Below, in pieces: positions 7,787 to 16,572 of a stretch of 64,000 nucleotides of DNA. Location: positions 1-64,000 of the forward strand of contig NZ_MRAE01000012.1 in the NCBI RefSeq assembly GCF_002008345.1, in the 5' to 3' direction. Under the pieces are notes generated by a model that saw only the letters and a program-made list of their open reading frames with translations, was not told the origin of the DNA and did not search any database. Position numbers and translations under genes: made by a program. Source of the DNA: Clostridium tepidum. Lineage in GTDB: Bacteria; Bacillota; Clostridia; Clostridiales; Clostridiaceae. Each line of letters starts with the position of its first letter. The first letter of the stretch is position 1.

Positions 7787-8362
7787 ATGGCTAAAAGAAA
7801 AATACCAGAATTTTTAACTAAAGAAGAACAAGAAGCTCTTATAAATATATTTAATACTAGATATTGGACTAGTTGTAGAAATAAAATGATGGTAGAGTTA
7901 TTTTTAGCTACAGGATTAAGATTATCAGAAATGATTAATTTAAAATGGAATGATATTAATTTAATGACAGGGCAATTAAAAGTAGTTGAAGGCAAAGGTT
8001 CTAAGGATAGAATATTATATATAAATGAAAATACTATTACTAAATTAATATCATGGAAGGAAAAACAACATAATAAATTAAATATTAAATGTGAATATGT
8101 TTTTACTAATAATAAAGGTAAACAATTAGTAGGTAGAGATGTAAGAGAAATGATAGTAAACTATTCTAATAAAGCTGGAATAACCAAGAATGTAAGTCCG
8201 CACACGCTAAGACATACATTTGCAACAGATTTATTAAGAGCTACAAATAATCTTAGAATAGTACAGAAGGCTATGGGACATGAGGATATAAGGACAACTG
8301 CTATATACACACATATAGTAGATACAGAACTGGAAGAGGCAATGAAGAATTTTAGAAAGTAG
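7787..8362 (+). CDS. Short tyrosine recombinase (XerC/D-like)
   Basis: 191 residues with the whole catalytic set of the tyrosine recombinase/phage integrase family: R45 (TGLRLSEM), HTLRH at 139-143 (H139, R142), H165 (GHEDIRTT) and nucleophile Y174 (IYTHI). It is compact, with a minimal N-terminal core-binding portion compared with about 300 residues for Xer proteins. It lies between terS and terL, an odd place for a phage integrase, with 13-bp direct repeats just upstream. It could resolve dimers, act at a packaging site or be the prophage integrase; I favour an accessory role because integrases usually lie at the prophage edge. A terminator follows. Confidence 0.88.
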   Translation: MAKRKIPEFLTKEEQEALINIFNTRYWTSCRNKMMVELFLATGLRLSEMINLKWNDINLMTGQLKVVEGKGSKDRILYINENTITKLISWKEKQHNKLNIKCEYVFTNNKGKQLVGRDVREMIVNYSNKAGITKNVSPHTLRHTFATDLLRATNNLRIVQKAMGHEDIRTTAIYTHIVDTELEEAMKNFRK

Positions 8363-8392
8363 AAGGTAGATAAATAATATCTATCTTTTTTT
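8363..8392 (+). terminator. Terminator after the recombinase gene
   Basis: AAGGTAGATA and TATCTATCTT pair (one G-U) around a 5-6 nt loop and are followed by a T run. It is directly after the recombinase stop. Between here and terL lie a G-run (GGGGGGTACC near 8405) and the palindrome GGGAAAATTCCC near 8425-8436, which could belong to a packaging site. Confidence 0.65.
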
Positions 8393-8493
8393 ATGTAATT
8401 CCATAGGGGGGTACCTTCAATATAGGGAAAATTCCCCACGCACAAGTCAACAAAAAAATTTTCAAATTTTCAAATATATTCAAGGGAGGTGGT

Positions 8494-9978
8494 ATGGTGG
8501 ATGAATTAACAAGGAAACGTAAAATATTAGAACTACTAAAGCAAAAAGCTATATTAGAAAGCCGAGAATCATTTTGGATTTTTTGTAAAACTATTGCTCC
8601 AGACTTTTACAAAGAAGACCGTACATATTTAAAAAATCTATGTAACACATTACAAAAAATCTATGAAGGTAAATTAATTAATCCTAAAACAAATAAGCCA
8701 TACCGTAATTTAGCATTATCCTTACCTCCAAGACATGGCAAAAGTAGAACTATAGGACTATTTACTGCATGGTGTTTGGGTATAGATAAGCAAAATTCTA
8801 TAATGACAGCATCCTATAACGAAAGCATAGGTACTATATTTTCTAGAAACTGTAGAGATTTAATTTCCGAACCTAAAAACGGTAATTCTAAAATAATCTA
8901 TTCGGATATATTTCCCGAAACAGTTATTAAAAAAGGTAATTCCGCAGTTAACGATTGGACAATAGAGGGAGGATATAATAGTTACTATGGTGGAGGTTTT
9001 GGTTCTTCATTTACTGGTAGAGGTTGTAATTTATTAATTATAGATGACCCTATTAAAAATGCTGAAGAAGCCTTGAACGATAATGTTTTAGATAATATCT
9101 ATACCCAATATACAGATACTCTAATGTCAAGGGTTGAAGGTGATGGAATAACTATAATCATTCAAACTAGATGGAATAAAAAAGATTTAATAGGTAGAGT
9201 TTTAAGTGCAGATAAGGATAATTGGTATGAAGTAAATTTAAAAGCTTATGATGAAACTAGAAAAGGTAACGATAAAATGTTATGTTCTAGTATTCTTAAT
9301 TATGAAAAATACTTAATGCTTAAAAAATCAATGTCAGACCTTATATTTATGGCAAATTACAATCAAATTTGCATAGACATGAAAGGTGCATTGTATCAAA
9401 ATCTTAAAAAATATGAAAATATACCAGTTGATGATAAAGGTAATAGCCTATTTGAACAGATAGTTTGTTTTGTAGATACAGCAGACACAGGAAAAGACTA
9501 TCTTTGTGCTATTGTAGCAGGAGTTTATAATCATCAACTTTACATATTAGATGTTGTTTATACTCAAGAACGTATGGAAATAACAGAAAATTTAGTTACA
9601 GATTTATTATATAGAAATAAAGTAAATGTATGTATTGTAGAAGCTAACAATGGGGGTAAAGGATTTGCTAGAAGATTACAAGATTTATTATTAGAAAAAT
9701 ATAATACTAATCGTACTGTAATTAGATGGAAACAACAGACTAAGAATAAGCAAACTAGAATATTAATGGCTTCAAGTTGGATAGAAGAAAATGTATTCTT
9801 TCCTATAAATGTTAAAGAAAGATTTGAAGAATTTTGGGAAGCTATAATTACATTTAGTAAGAGTGGTAAAAATTCCCATGATGATGCTCCTGATGCTTTA
9901 ACTGCACTATGTGAAAACTTTGGAGATGGTTGCAAACCAATAAATAAAATAACTTCTATTAAAATACCCGGAATTTAG
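8494..9978 (+). CDS. terL: Terminase large subunit
   Basis: 494 residues; ATG behind GGGAGGTGG. ATPase domain: Walker A PPRHGKS at 78-84, Walker B LLIIDD with D184/D185, and an IIQTRWNKKDL coupling segment. The RNase H-like nuclease domain begins near 325: VDTADTGKD with D328, then EANNGG, and the terminal DDAPDALTAL carrying the last metal-binding Asp. It pumps DNA into the procapsid and cuts concatemers, working with TerS. The length is normal and the gene is intact. Confidence 0.95.
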   Translation: MVDELTRKRKILELLKQKAILESRESFWIFCKTIAPDFYKEDRTYLKNLCNTLQKIYEGKLINPKTNKPYRNLALSLPPRHGKSRTIGLFTAWCLGIDKQNSIMTASYNESIGTIFSRNCRDLISEPKNGNSKIIYSDIFPETVIKKGNSAVNDWTIEGGYNSYYGGGFGSSFTGRGCNLLIIDDPIKNAEEALNDNVLDNIYTQYTDTLMSRVEGDGITIIIQTRWNKKDLIGRVLSADKDNWYEVNLKAYDETRKGNDKMLCSSILNYEKYLMLKKSMSDLIFMANYNQICIDMKGALYQNLKKYENIPVDDKGNSLFEQIVCFVDTADTGKDYLCAIVAGVYNHQLYILDVVYTQERMEITENLVTDLLYRNKVNVCIVEANNGGKGFARRLQDLLLEKYNTNRTVIRWKQQTKNKQTRILMASSWIEENVFFPINVKERFEEFWEAIITFSKSGKNSHDDAPDALTALCENFGDGCKPINKITSIKIPGI

Positions 9979-9992
9979 AGAGGAGTGAAAGA

Positions 9993-11318
9993 ATGATAGA
10001 TAATGTAAAAATAATGATGGATATTACAGATAAAGATATTAATGAAGAATTAATAAATAAATTATTAAAAATACATGAACCTATAGTTAATGATAGATTT
10101 AAAAAATTAGATAATTATTATAGAGGAAAACATGAAATATTAAAAAGAACAATAAATGACCCAGATAAACCAAATAATAAGCCTGTATCAAATTTCTGTT
10201 CATATATAACAGATACACTAACAGGATTTTTTATTGGTAAACCTGTTAGTTACACTTCTAATAATAAAGAATATCTTACCATACTAGAAGAAATATTTAA
10301 AGATAATGATGAACAAACAGAAAACCATGATTTGGCACATAAATCTTCAATCAAAGGACAAAGTTTTGAATTAGTTTACCTTGATGAAGAAGGTAAGATA
10401 TGTTTTGATTGTTTAGACACAGATTCTGTAATAATGATTTATGATACAACCGTAAAAAACATACCTTGTGCAGCTATAAGATATTATAAAATACATAATT
10501 ACATAAATGATGAGGATATAATAAAAATTGAAATATATACAAAAACAAATATATATCATTATACAAAAGATGAAGATACTATAACATTTGATGGTGTAGA
10601 AGAACATTATTTTAAAGAAGTACCTATTATAGAGTTTCCTAATAATAGATATAGACGTGGAGATTTTGAAAATATTATCACATTAAATGATATGTATAAT
10701 AAAAATTTTGCAGATATATCTAATGATATTGAATACTTTAGTAATTGTTATTTAGGTATAAGTGGTGCAGAGGGTACTACAGGCGATGATATAAAAACAA
10801 TGAAAGAAGATAGAGTTATTATATTTCCTGCGGGTGGAGATGCTAAATTTATTACAAAACAAATTAATGACCAAGTAGTAAATAACCACAGAAATAATTT
10901 AGCAGAAGACATTCACAAAATGAGTTATGTTCCAGACCTATCAAAAGAAATTAATTCTAATGTATCTGGTAGTGCATTAAGAACTAAAATGTTTACTGCA
11001 AGTGACATAATTATTAATAAAGAAAGAAAATTCTATAAGGGAATACAAACTAGAATTAGATTAATAACTAATATATTAAATTTAAAAGGTTATAATTTTA
11101 ATTATAAAGATATAAGCATCCATTTTCACAAGAATTTGCCAACTGGTTTATATGAAACTGCGGATGATGTTGTAAAAATGAGTGGAACTGTAAGTAAGAA
11201 AACATTATTAACAGAGATTGGAATAGAAGACGTAGACAAAGAAATGGAACAAATAGAAGCTGAAAAAGATACTTTTAATTTAGATTTAATTCCAGATGGT
11301 GATGTAGATGAACAATAA
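9993..11318 (+). CDS. Portal protein (SPP1 gp6-like)
   Basis: 441 residues, 14 bp after terL. It shows the usual SPP1 gp6-type portal pattern: an N-terminal YYRGKHEILKR, then KPVSNFCSYITDTLTGFFIGKPV, the EFPNNRYRRGDFENIITLNDMYN segment and an acidic C-terminal tail. Portals form the dodecameric DNA channel at one capsid vertex. Its last codons overlap the start of the MuF-like gene by 11 bases. Confidence 0.9.
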   Translation: MIDNVKIMMDITDKDINEELINKLLKIHEPIVNDRFKKLDNYYRGKHEILKRTINDPDKPNNKPVSNFCSYITDTLTGFFIGKPVSYTSNNKEYLTILEEIFKDNDEQTENHDLAHKSSIKGQSFELVYLDEEGKICFDCLDTDSVIMIYDTTVKNIPCAAIRYYKIHNYINDEDIIKIEIYTKTNIYHYTKDEDTITFDGVEEHYFKEVPIIEFPNNRYRRGDFENIITLNDMYNKNFADISNDIEYFSNCYLGISGAEGTTGDDIKTMKEDRVIIFPAGGDAKFITKQINDQVVNNHRNNLAEDIHKMSYVPDLSKEINSNVSGSALRTKMFTASDIIINKERKFYKGIQTRIRLITNILNLKGYNFNYKDISIHFHKNLPTGLYETADDVVKMSGTVSKKTLLTEIGIEDVDKEMEQIEAEKDTFNLDLIPDGDVDEQ

Positions 11319-12081
11319 AGAGTATTGGGAACAGAGAATAAGTAGAATAATGCAAGATATTTATAATGCACAAGAAAAAAAGAATGTTGTATTGCTACAA
11401 GGATATAAAAAAGCATTAAGAGATATAAAAGTAGAAATATATAATTTATATGAAAAGATGGGAGATAATCCTAGTTTAACCCAATCTTATAAATATAATA
11501 GGCTTAATAAAGTAGAGAAGCAACTAGAACAAATAGTTAAGAATTTAGGTAATACAGAACAAAAGTTTTTTGATGACTCTTTAAGCAATAATTATATTGA
11601 AGCATCTGAAAGAGTTGCTAAAGAATTAAATGTAAAATTAGATATAGAATTTAATAAAGTAGATAAAGCAACTGTAGATAAAATACTTCAATATCCTTGG
11701 TCTGGTGCAGATTATTCAAGTAGAATATGGAAAAATAAAGATAAGTTATTATTTAATTTAGATGAAACTTTAACAAAAGGATTAGTACAAGGTACAAGCT
11801 TAATAACATTATCTAAAGAACTTAAAAATAAAATGGATAGTGGAGCTTATGAAGCTTTAAGGTTAATAAGAACAGAAGCCGCACACATTGTCAATACTGC
11901 TACAATAGATAGATACAAAGAAAGTGGAGTAGTGGAAAAAGTTATGTGGTGGGCTAGTGAAGATGAAAGAACTTGCCTAACTTGTGGAAGTTTACATGGA
12001 CAAGAGTTTATTATAGGTAAAGAACCTAATAATCCTAATCATTCAAATTGCAGATGTTGTTGGATACCTGTAATTGAATAG
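11308..12081 (+). CDS. Minor head protein (MuF/SPP1 gp7-like)
   Basis: 257 residues overlapping the portal gene. The C-terminal MuF signature is clear: LIRTEAAHIVNTATIDRYKE, then WWASEDERTCLTCGSLHGQ and NHSNCRCCWIPV, with the expected cysteines and histidines. MuF-like proteins associate with portal and procapsid and in some phages are ejected with the DNA. The N-terminus is charged and helical. No toxin domain is appended. Confidence 0.88.
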   Translation: MNNKEYWEQRISRIMQDIYNAQEKKNVVLLQGYKKALRDIKVEIYNLYEKMGDNPSLTQSYKYNRLNKVEKQLEQIVKNLGNTEQKFFDDSLSNNYIEASERVAKELNVKLDIEFNKVDKATVDKILQYPWSGADYSSRIWKNKDKLLFNLDETLTKGLVQGTSLITLSKELKNKMDSGAYEALRLIRTEAAHIVNTATIDRYKESGVVEKVMWWASEDERTCLTCGSLHGQEFIIGKEPNNPNHSNCRCCWIPVIE

Positions 12082-12158
12082 TCTTTTACTTATTAGACTT
12101 TAAAGAAATATGGATAAAAAATAATTAGTCATACGGACTTTAAACGGGAGGTAATAAT

Positions 12159-12779
12159 ATGGAAGATAATAAAAATTTAGATACAAATACAAATACTGAT
12201 ATAGATAATAAAGAATCTAGTGCAGTAGATTCTACAAAAAAGGATACTACTAATAAAGATGTTGCAACAGATAATAAAGAAGATAAGCAAGAAAAGACAT
12301 TTACACAGGAAGAATTAGACAAAATTATAGAAAAAAGATTAGCACGTGCATTAAAAAAAGCTGATGAGGAAAGACAAGAAGCTGAAAAACTTGCAAAAAT
12401 GAGTGAAGCTGAAAGACAACAAGCTTTATTTGACAAGGAAAAAGCTAAGTTTGAGGAAGAAAGAAAACAATACCAAAGAGAAAAGATGGAACTTGAAGTT
12501 ATAAAACAAATGAGTTCTAAAGGATTACCTGTAGAATTTAGCAAATATCTTATAGCTGATGATGCTGAAACTGCTTTAAATAATATTAAAACTTTTGAAG
12601 TAGAATGGCAACAAGCTATAGAAAAAGCAGTCAATGAAAAGTTAAAAGGTAATACACCTAAAGCTGGTAATACTACAAATATAACTATTACTAAAGATGA
12701 GTTTAATAGTTTAGGATATTCTGAAAGAATGAAGATTTATAACGAGCAACCAGAATTATATAAAGAATTAACAAAGTAG
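12159..12779 (+). CDS. Capsid scaffolding protein
   Basis: 206 residues, ATG behind GGGAGG. A low-complexity Asp/Asn/Thr/Lys N-terminus is followed by a long coiled coil (FTQEELDKIIEKRLARALKK... ERQEAEKL) and a small C-terminal domain. This matches the scaffold proteins found between MuF and capsid in Firmicute siphoviruses (DUF4355 type). It guides capsid assembly and leaves before packaging. Two small AGTC...GACT stems lie in the 77-bp gap upstream. Confidence 0.8.
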   Translation: MEDNKNLDTNTNTDIDNKESSAVDSTKKDTTNKDVATDNKEDKQEKTFTQEELDKIIEKRLARALKKADEERQEAEKLAKMSEAERQQALFDKEKAKFEEERKQYQREKMELEVIKQMSSKGLPVEFSKYLIADDAETALNNIKTFEVEWQQAIEKAVNEKLKGNTPKAGNTTNITITKDEFNSLGYSERMKIYNEQPELYKELTK

Positions 12780-12895
12780 TTAGTGAAGGTCTTGAAATGA
12801 TATAAAGCCTACTAGCTATTTTTTATTGTCTTGTAAAAGGCTGAATAGACATTAAACAATGCCTACTATAAAATGATAAAAATGAGGTAGATAAT

Positions 12896-13708
12896 ATGGC
12901 TAATACAACACAATTAACAAATATGATTAATCCAGAAGTAATGGCAGATATGATTTCTGCAAAATTAGAGAAAGCAATAAGATTTGCACCTTTAGCAAAA
13001 ATTGATAACACATTAGTAGGACAACCTGGCAATACTGTAACCGTTCCAAAATTTAAATATATTGGAGATGCGGCAGATGTAGCAGAAGGTGAAGCTATCG
13101 ACCTTAGTTTACTAGAAACATCTAGTGCAAAATTTACAATTAAGAAAGCAGGCAAGGGGGTAGAAATTACAGATGAAGCAGTTCTAAGTGGGTACGGAGA
13201 CCCAATCGGAGAAGCTAATAAACAACTATTAATGTCTATAGCTAATAAGATTGATAATGATTGTTTAGAAGCACTAGATAAAGCACCTTTAACTTTTAAT
13301 ACCGCAACAGCATTTAACATCGATACAATATCCGATGCTTTAGACCTATTTGCCGATGAAGAGGATGAAGCTAAAGTAATAATCATGAATCCAAAAGACG
13401 CAAGTAAATTAAGAAAGGCAGTAGGAAAAGAATGGGAAAGAGCTTCTGATTTAGGTGATAATATAATAGTGAATGGTACTTATGGTTCTGTATTAGGAGC
13501 ACAAATAGTAAGAAGTAATAAAGTAACAGAAGGAACAGCGTATATAGTAAAGGCTGGGGCTTTGGCTATATTTATGAAACGTGATGTAATTGTTGAAAGT
13601 GATAGAGATATATTAAGAAAAACTACTGTAATTACAGCAGATGAACATTATGGAGCTTATTTATTCGATGAATCTAAAGCTATAAAAATAGTATTGAAAA
13701 CAGCATAG
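12896..13708 (+). CDS. Major capsid protein (N4-gp56 family-like)
   Basis: 270 residues starting MANTTQLTNMINPEVMADMI, the opening typical of the N4-gp56 family of HK97-fold capsid proteins. KAGKGVEITDEAVLSGYGDP and the C-terminal FDESKAIKIV are also family-like. It is probably the main shell protein, as placement after the scaffold agrees. It needs no N-terminal delta domain because a separate scaffold is present. A strong terminator follows. Confidence 0.88.
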   Translation: MANTTQLTNMINPEVMADMISAKLEKAIRFAPLAKIDNTLVGQPGNTVTVPKFKYIGDAADVAEGEAIDLSLLETSSAKFTIKKAGKGVEITDEAVLSGYGDPIGEANKQLLMSIANKIDNDCLEALDKAPLTFNTATAFNIDTISDALDLFADEEDEAKVIIMNPKDASKLRKAVGKEWERASDLGDNIIVNGTYGSVLGAQIVRSNKVTEGTAYIVKAGALAIFMKRDVIVESDRDILRKTTVITADEHYGAYLFDESKAIKIVLKTA

Positions 13709-13710
13709 TT

Positions 13711-13738
13711 AGATAGGGATTTCCCCTATCTTTCTTTT
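13711..13738 (+). terminator. Terminator after the capsid gene
   Basis: AGATAGGG and CCCTATCT form a perfect 8-bp stem with a short loop, followed by a T-rich run. It probably lowers read-through into the connector and tail genes so that capsid is made in excess. Confidence 0.8.
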
Positions 13739-13757
13739 ATATTTGGAGGTGTAATAT

Positions 13758-13874
13758 ATGATGTTAAGAAGATACCATAATAATGAAGTTAAGAAAAAAG
13801 AGGTGGTGAAGGATGCTAAGCCTACAAAAAGTAAAGACACTACTACAACTGGAAAACGAGGAAAGTCTAAATAG
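13758..13874 (+). CDS. Small basic head-tail region protein, 38 aa
   Basis: ATG behind TTTGGAGGTG at good spacing. The 38 residues are strongly basic (RRYHNNEVKKKE, then KPTKSKDTTTTGKRGKSK). Its last 62 bases overlap the start of the next gene in another frame. Small basic proteins of this kind often sit between capsid and head-tail connector genes in Firmicute siphoviruses. The role is unknown. Confidence 0.6.
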   Translation: MMLRRYHNNEVKKKEVVKDAKPTKSKDTTTTGKRGKSK

Positions 13875-14115
13875 TTATATTGAAACAATGATACCTATTA
13901 TTGAAGATTTTGTTAGAGACTATATAAATTTGCCTAAAGATGAAGAAATACCAACAGGATTAGAAATGACTATGTGTAAAATGATTGAATTTAATCTTAA
14001 TGACGCAGGTACTAAAAGAAGAAAAATAAAAGATGTAGATATAGAATTTAATACAGATTATCCTTCTAATATATATAAATCTTTAAATAAATATATACGT
14101 TTGAGGATGTTATAA
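13813..14115 (+). CDS. Head-tail connector (gp6-like)
   Basis: 100 residues beginning MLSLQKVKTLLQL and predicted all-helical, with the acidic SYIETMIPIIEDFVRDYINL stretch. This is the usual pattern of gp6/YqbG-type adaptor proteins that dock on the portal. Its start codon has GAGGTGG upstream inside the small basic gene. It is followed directly by the head-closure gene. Confidence 0.78.
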   Translation: MLSLQKVKTLLQLENEESLNSYIETMIPIIEDFVRDYINLPKDEEIPTGLEMTMCKMIEFNLNDAGTKRRKIKDVDIEFNTDYPSNIYKSLNKYIRLRML

Positions 14116-14466
14116 ATGAATAAAATTAAGACAAAAAGAGAAATTTATAATGCTTTTAAGCCTTATATGCAAGATGTTCGCGTATTTAGAACTGGTACAA
14201 ATGATTATGGAGAAAAAGAAGAAGATTTATATGTAACAGAGATAGAAGGATATTATTCTTTGGGTAAAAATTTAATTGCAATAAATTATACAGATGCCGG
14301 AGCAATTAATAAAAATTACAATGAAATGCTATCTGTAATGATAAATGATAATAGTTTAAAAATAAAACAAGATGATTATTTTTATTTAAATGATGTTAAA
14401 TTTAGAATTGTAAATATACAAAATGTAATAGATATATATTTAGACCTAACACTAGAAAGGGTGTGA
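14116..14466 (+). CDS. Head closure / stopper protein candidate
   Basis: 116 residues starting on the base after the connector stop, so translation is coupled. It is mostly beta (VFRTGTNDYGEKEEDLY, YYFLNDVKFRIV-like), at the conserved place of the SPP1 gp16-type stopper. No strong motif; the call rests mainly on gene order. Confidence 0.6.
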   Translation: MNKIKTKREIYNAFKPYMQDVRVFRTGTNDYGEKEEDLYVTEIEGYYSLGKNLIAINYTDAGAINKNYNEMLSVMINDNSLKIKQDDYFYLNDVKFRIVNIQNVIDIYLDLTLERV

Positions 14467-14470
14467 TATT

Positions 14471-14806
14471 TTGGACTTTAAAATTGATTTTGAAAATGTA
14501 GTAGAAGGATTAGAAAAATTAACAAATGATACTACAGAAAAATTAGATAAATACGCAGAAAAAAGTGGTATGAAGATGGAAGCATATGCAAAACAAAATG
14601 CACCTTGGGAAAATCAGACAGGACAAGCAAGAAGAACATTAAAAGGTGGTAAAGAGTGGGAAGGTGATAAAGTAAATATTTATATAAGTGGTAATATGGA
14701 ATATTCTCCATATTTGGAATATAAAAATGATGGTAAATATGCTATTCTTGAACCTACTGTAAATAAACTAAGTAAGGAAATACTAGAAGGATTTAAAATA
14801 GACTAG
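14471..14806 (+). CDS. HK97 gp10-like head-tail joining protein
   Basis: 111 residues with a TTG start (AAAGGGTGTGA upstream). The pattern MEAYAKQNAPWENQTGQARRTL is characteristic of HK97 gp10/minor tail-completion proteins, including the APW...TG.AR element. It completes the head-proximal end of the tail. Order agrees with SPP1/HK97-like phages. Confidence 0.8.
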   Translation: MDFKIDFENVVEGLEKLTNDTTEKLDKYAEKSGMKMEAYAKQNAPWENQTGQARRTLKGGKEWEGDKVNIYISGNMEYSPYLEYKNDGKYAILEPTVNKLSKEILEGFKID

Positions 14807-14817
14807 GAGGTGGTGGA

Positions 14818-15219
14818 ATGGCTACCTTTAAGTATAAAAATGATGGATTAAAAAGTAACGTTAAACCAAAATCACATTATCAACAGATCTATATACATTT
14901 GAAAAATAAGGGATTTAAAGTATTTGCACCTATGCAAAATAGAGACAAATGTACAGAAGGATATGTAGTTATAAAAGAAAGTGGGCAATATGCAACTAAT
15001 GGAAATGTTAATGGATATAGTTTAATGCAGATATTTTGCTATTATCCAAAAGACAAATATAGTCAATTAGAATTTTTTATAGATAATGTAAAAGAATCTT
15101 TGAATGAAATAGATTTTTTAAGACCAACAGGTAATATAAGTCCTATTATGTTTTTTGAAGAAATACAAGCATATGGGCAAAGTGTGGAATACCAAGTATT
15201 TCATAGATTAAAAATATAA
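14818..15219 (+). CDS. Tail terminator-like protein
   Basis: 133 residues behind GGAGGTGG. The alpha/beta pattern (HYQQIYIHLKNKGFKVFAP, YVVIKESGQYA, QIFCYYPKDKYSQLEFFIDNVKESL) fits tail-terminator/gpU-like proteins, which cap the tail tube. It lies just before the tube gene. The assignment is by shape and gene order rather than a strong motif. Confidence 0.55.
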   Translation: MATFKYKNDGLKSNVKPKSHYQQIYIHLKNKGFKVFAPMQNRDKCTEGYVVIKESGQYATNGNVNGYSLMQIFCYYPKDKYSQLEFFIDNVKESLNEIDFLRPTGNISPIMFFEEIQAYGQSVEYQVFHRLKI

Positions 15220-15237
15220 AAAAGTGAGGTAGATAAT

Positions 15238-16116
15238 ATGGAAGGTAAAACTTTAGTTAATGTAATAAAGGTTAATTTCATCGATGAAGTTACAAATATA
15301 ACACATACAATTGAAACTTCTGATGAAATAGATATAGAGCCTATAAAATCAGAGGGTAAAAGGGATATATTAAGGGTAAAGAATAAGATATATGGAATAA
15401 ATGAAACAGAAGATATTGTAATAGGATATAAGTTAAAACTTAAAGATAACTTATTCAATATGCAAACTATGGCTTTAATAGATGGTGGAACTATAGAAGG
15501 AAATAAGTATTGTGGTACAGAAGCAGGTGTTACAGTAGATAGACATCCATTTACCATGGAAATATTTACAGAGGAAAAAGATTATTCAAGAACAACTGGA
15601 TATGCTAAATTCACATACAAACATTGTAAAGGTAAACCAGCTAAATATAAGGTTAAAGACGGTGAGTTTTTAGTGCCAGAATATGAAGCAGAATCAATTC
15701 CATTCAGAAATGAAAAGCCAGTAGAAATAGAATTTATGAACACTTTACCAACAGAACCAACTCAAGATGAACCAATTATACCAATTGAAAAAATAGGAGT
15801 AGAAGGTGGAACTATAACAGATACAAATACAGATGTAGGAGTAGAAATAACTAATAGAGTGGTATGGACATTTACAGAAGCTATAAATCAAGATGATGTA
15901 ACCAAGACCAATTTTAGTGTAAGAAGAAAATCTGATAATAGTGTGGTAGATGGTAATGTAACAATAGATGCTACTAAGAAAATAGTAACATTTGTACCTA
16001 CTTCTTTAGCAATAGATACAGTATACATTGCAGAAGCTAAGGCTGTAAATAAATTAGATGGAAGTGGAACTACTACAGCATTAAGTACAGAATTTAAAAC
16101 AGTAAAAATAGCATAA
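15238..16116 (+). CDS. Major tail tube protein with C-terminal Ig-like domain
   Basis: 292 residues. The first ~180 residues form a beta-rich tube domain. A proline/Thr linker (TLPTEPTQDEPIIPIEK) then leads to a ~100-residue Ig-like domain (VWTFTEAINQDDVTKTNFSVRR, VTIDATKKIVTFVPTS, DTVYIAEAKAV) of the SbsA/Big_5 type. Ig-like domains appended to tube proteins project from the tail and are thought to help contact the cell surface. The tube assignment comes from its position before the chaperone genes. Confidence 0.78.
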   Translation: MEGKTLVNVIKVNFIDEVTNITHTIETSDEIDIEPIKSEGKRDILRVKNKIYGINETEDIVIGYKLKLKDNLFNMQTMALIDGGTIEGNKYCGTEAGVTVDRHPFTMEIFTEEKDYSRTTGYAKFTYKHCKGKPAKYKVKDGEFLVPEYEAESIPFRNEKPVEIEFMNTLPTEPTQDEPIIPIEKIGVEGGTITDTNTDVGVEITNRVVWTFTEAINQDDVTKTNFSVRRKSDNSVVDGNVTIDATKKIVTFVPTSLAIDTVYIAEAKAVNKLDGSGTTTALSTEFKTVKIA

Positions 16117-16131
16117 TAGGGGGAATATAAT

Positions 16132-16572
16132 ATGGAGTTAAAGGTAACCAATATAGAAGATTTAAAACAAATGGCAGAATGTGATGTAATAGAATTACCA
16201 CGTTTTAAAGCAGATATACCTTTTGTAGTTAAAGTTAAAAGGGCATCTCTTTTAAATTTAGTTAGAAAAGGTATTATACCTAACAAATTATTATCGGCAG
16301 CAGAAGAATTATTCTATGGAAAAACAAGTGATAAAGGTAATGTAGACATGAAAACACTTACAGATGTAATGTTTATTATGGCAGAAAATACACTTGTAGA
16401 ACCTTCTATTAAGGATTTAGAAGAAGTAGGGCTTGAATTAACAGATGAACAAATAGTAGCATTGTTTAATTATACACAACAGGGGGTACAGGAGTTAGAA
16501 TCCTTTCGTGAAGAGCCAGAGGATAATGAGTGTGCTAACGATAAGCAAACAGTACAAACAAAGACCAAGTGA
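16132..16572 (+). CDS. Tail assembly chaperone, upstream part
   Basis: 146 residues. Position between tail tube and tape measure, together with the pattern RFKADIPFVVKVKRASLLNLVRKG, fits the G-like tail chaperone of Firmicute siphoviruses (XkdN-type). It coats the tape measure during tail assembly. The 3' end (AAG-TGA) overlaps the next frame, where a +1 shift could give a G-T-like fusion. Confidence 0.72.
   Translation: MELKVTNIEDLKQMAECDVIELPRFKADIPFVVKVKRASLLNLVRKGIIPNKLLSAAEELFYGKTSDKGNVDMKTLTDVMFIMAENTLVEPSIKDLEEVGLELTDEQIVALFNYTQQGVQELESFREEPEDNECANDKQTVQTKTK

Noticed and set aside
8400-8440. G-run and GGGAAAATTCCC palindrome upstream of terL as a cos site
   Set aside because: Suggestive, but no HNH gene is nearby and no end data exist; not enough to call a packaging site.
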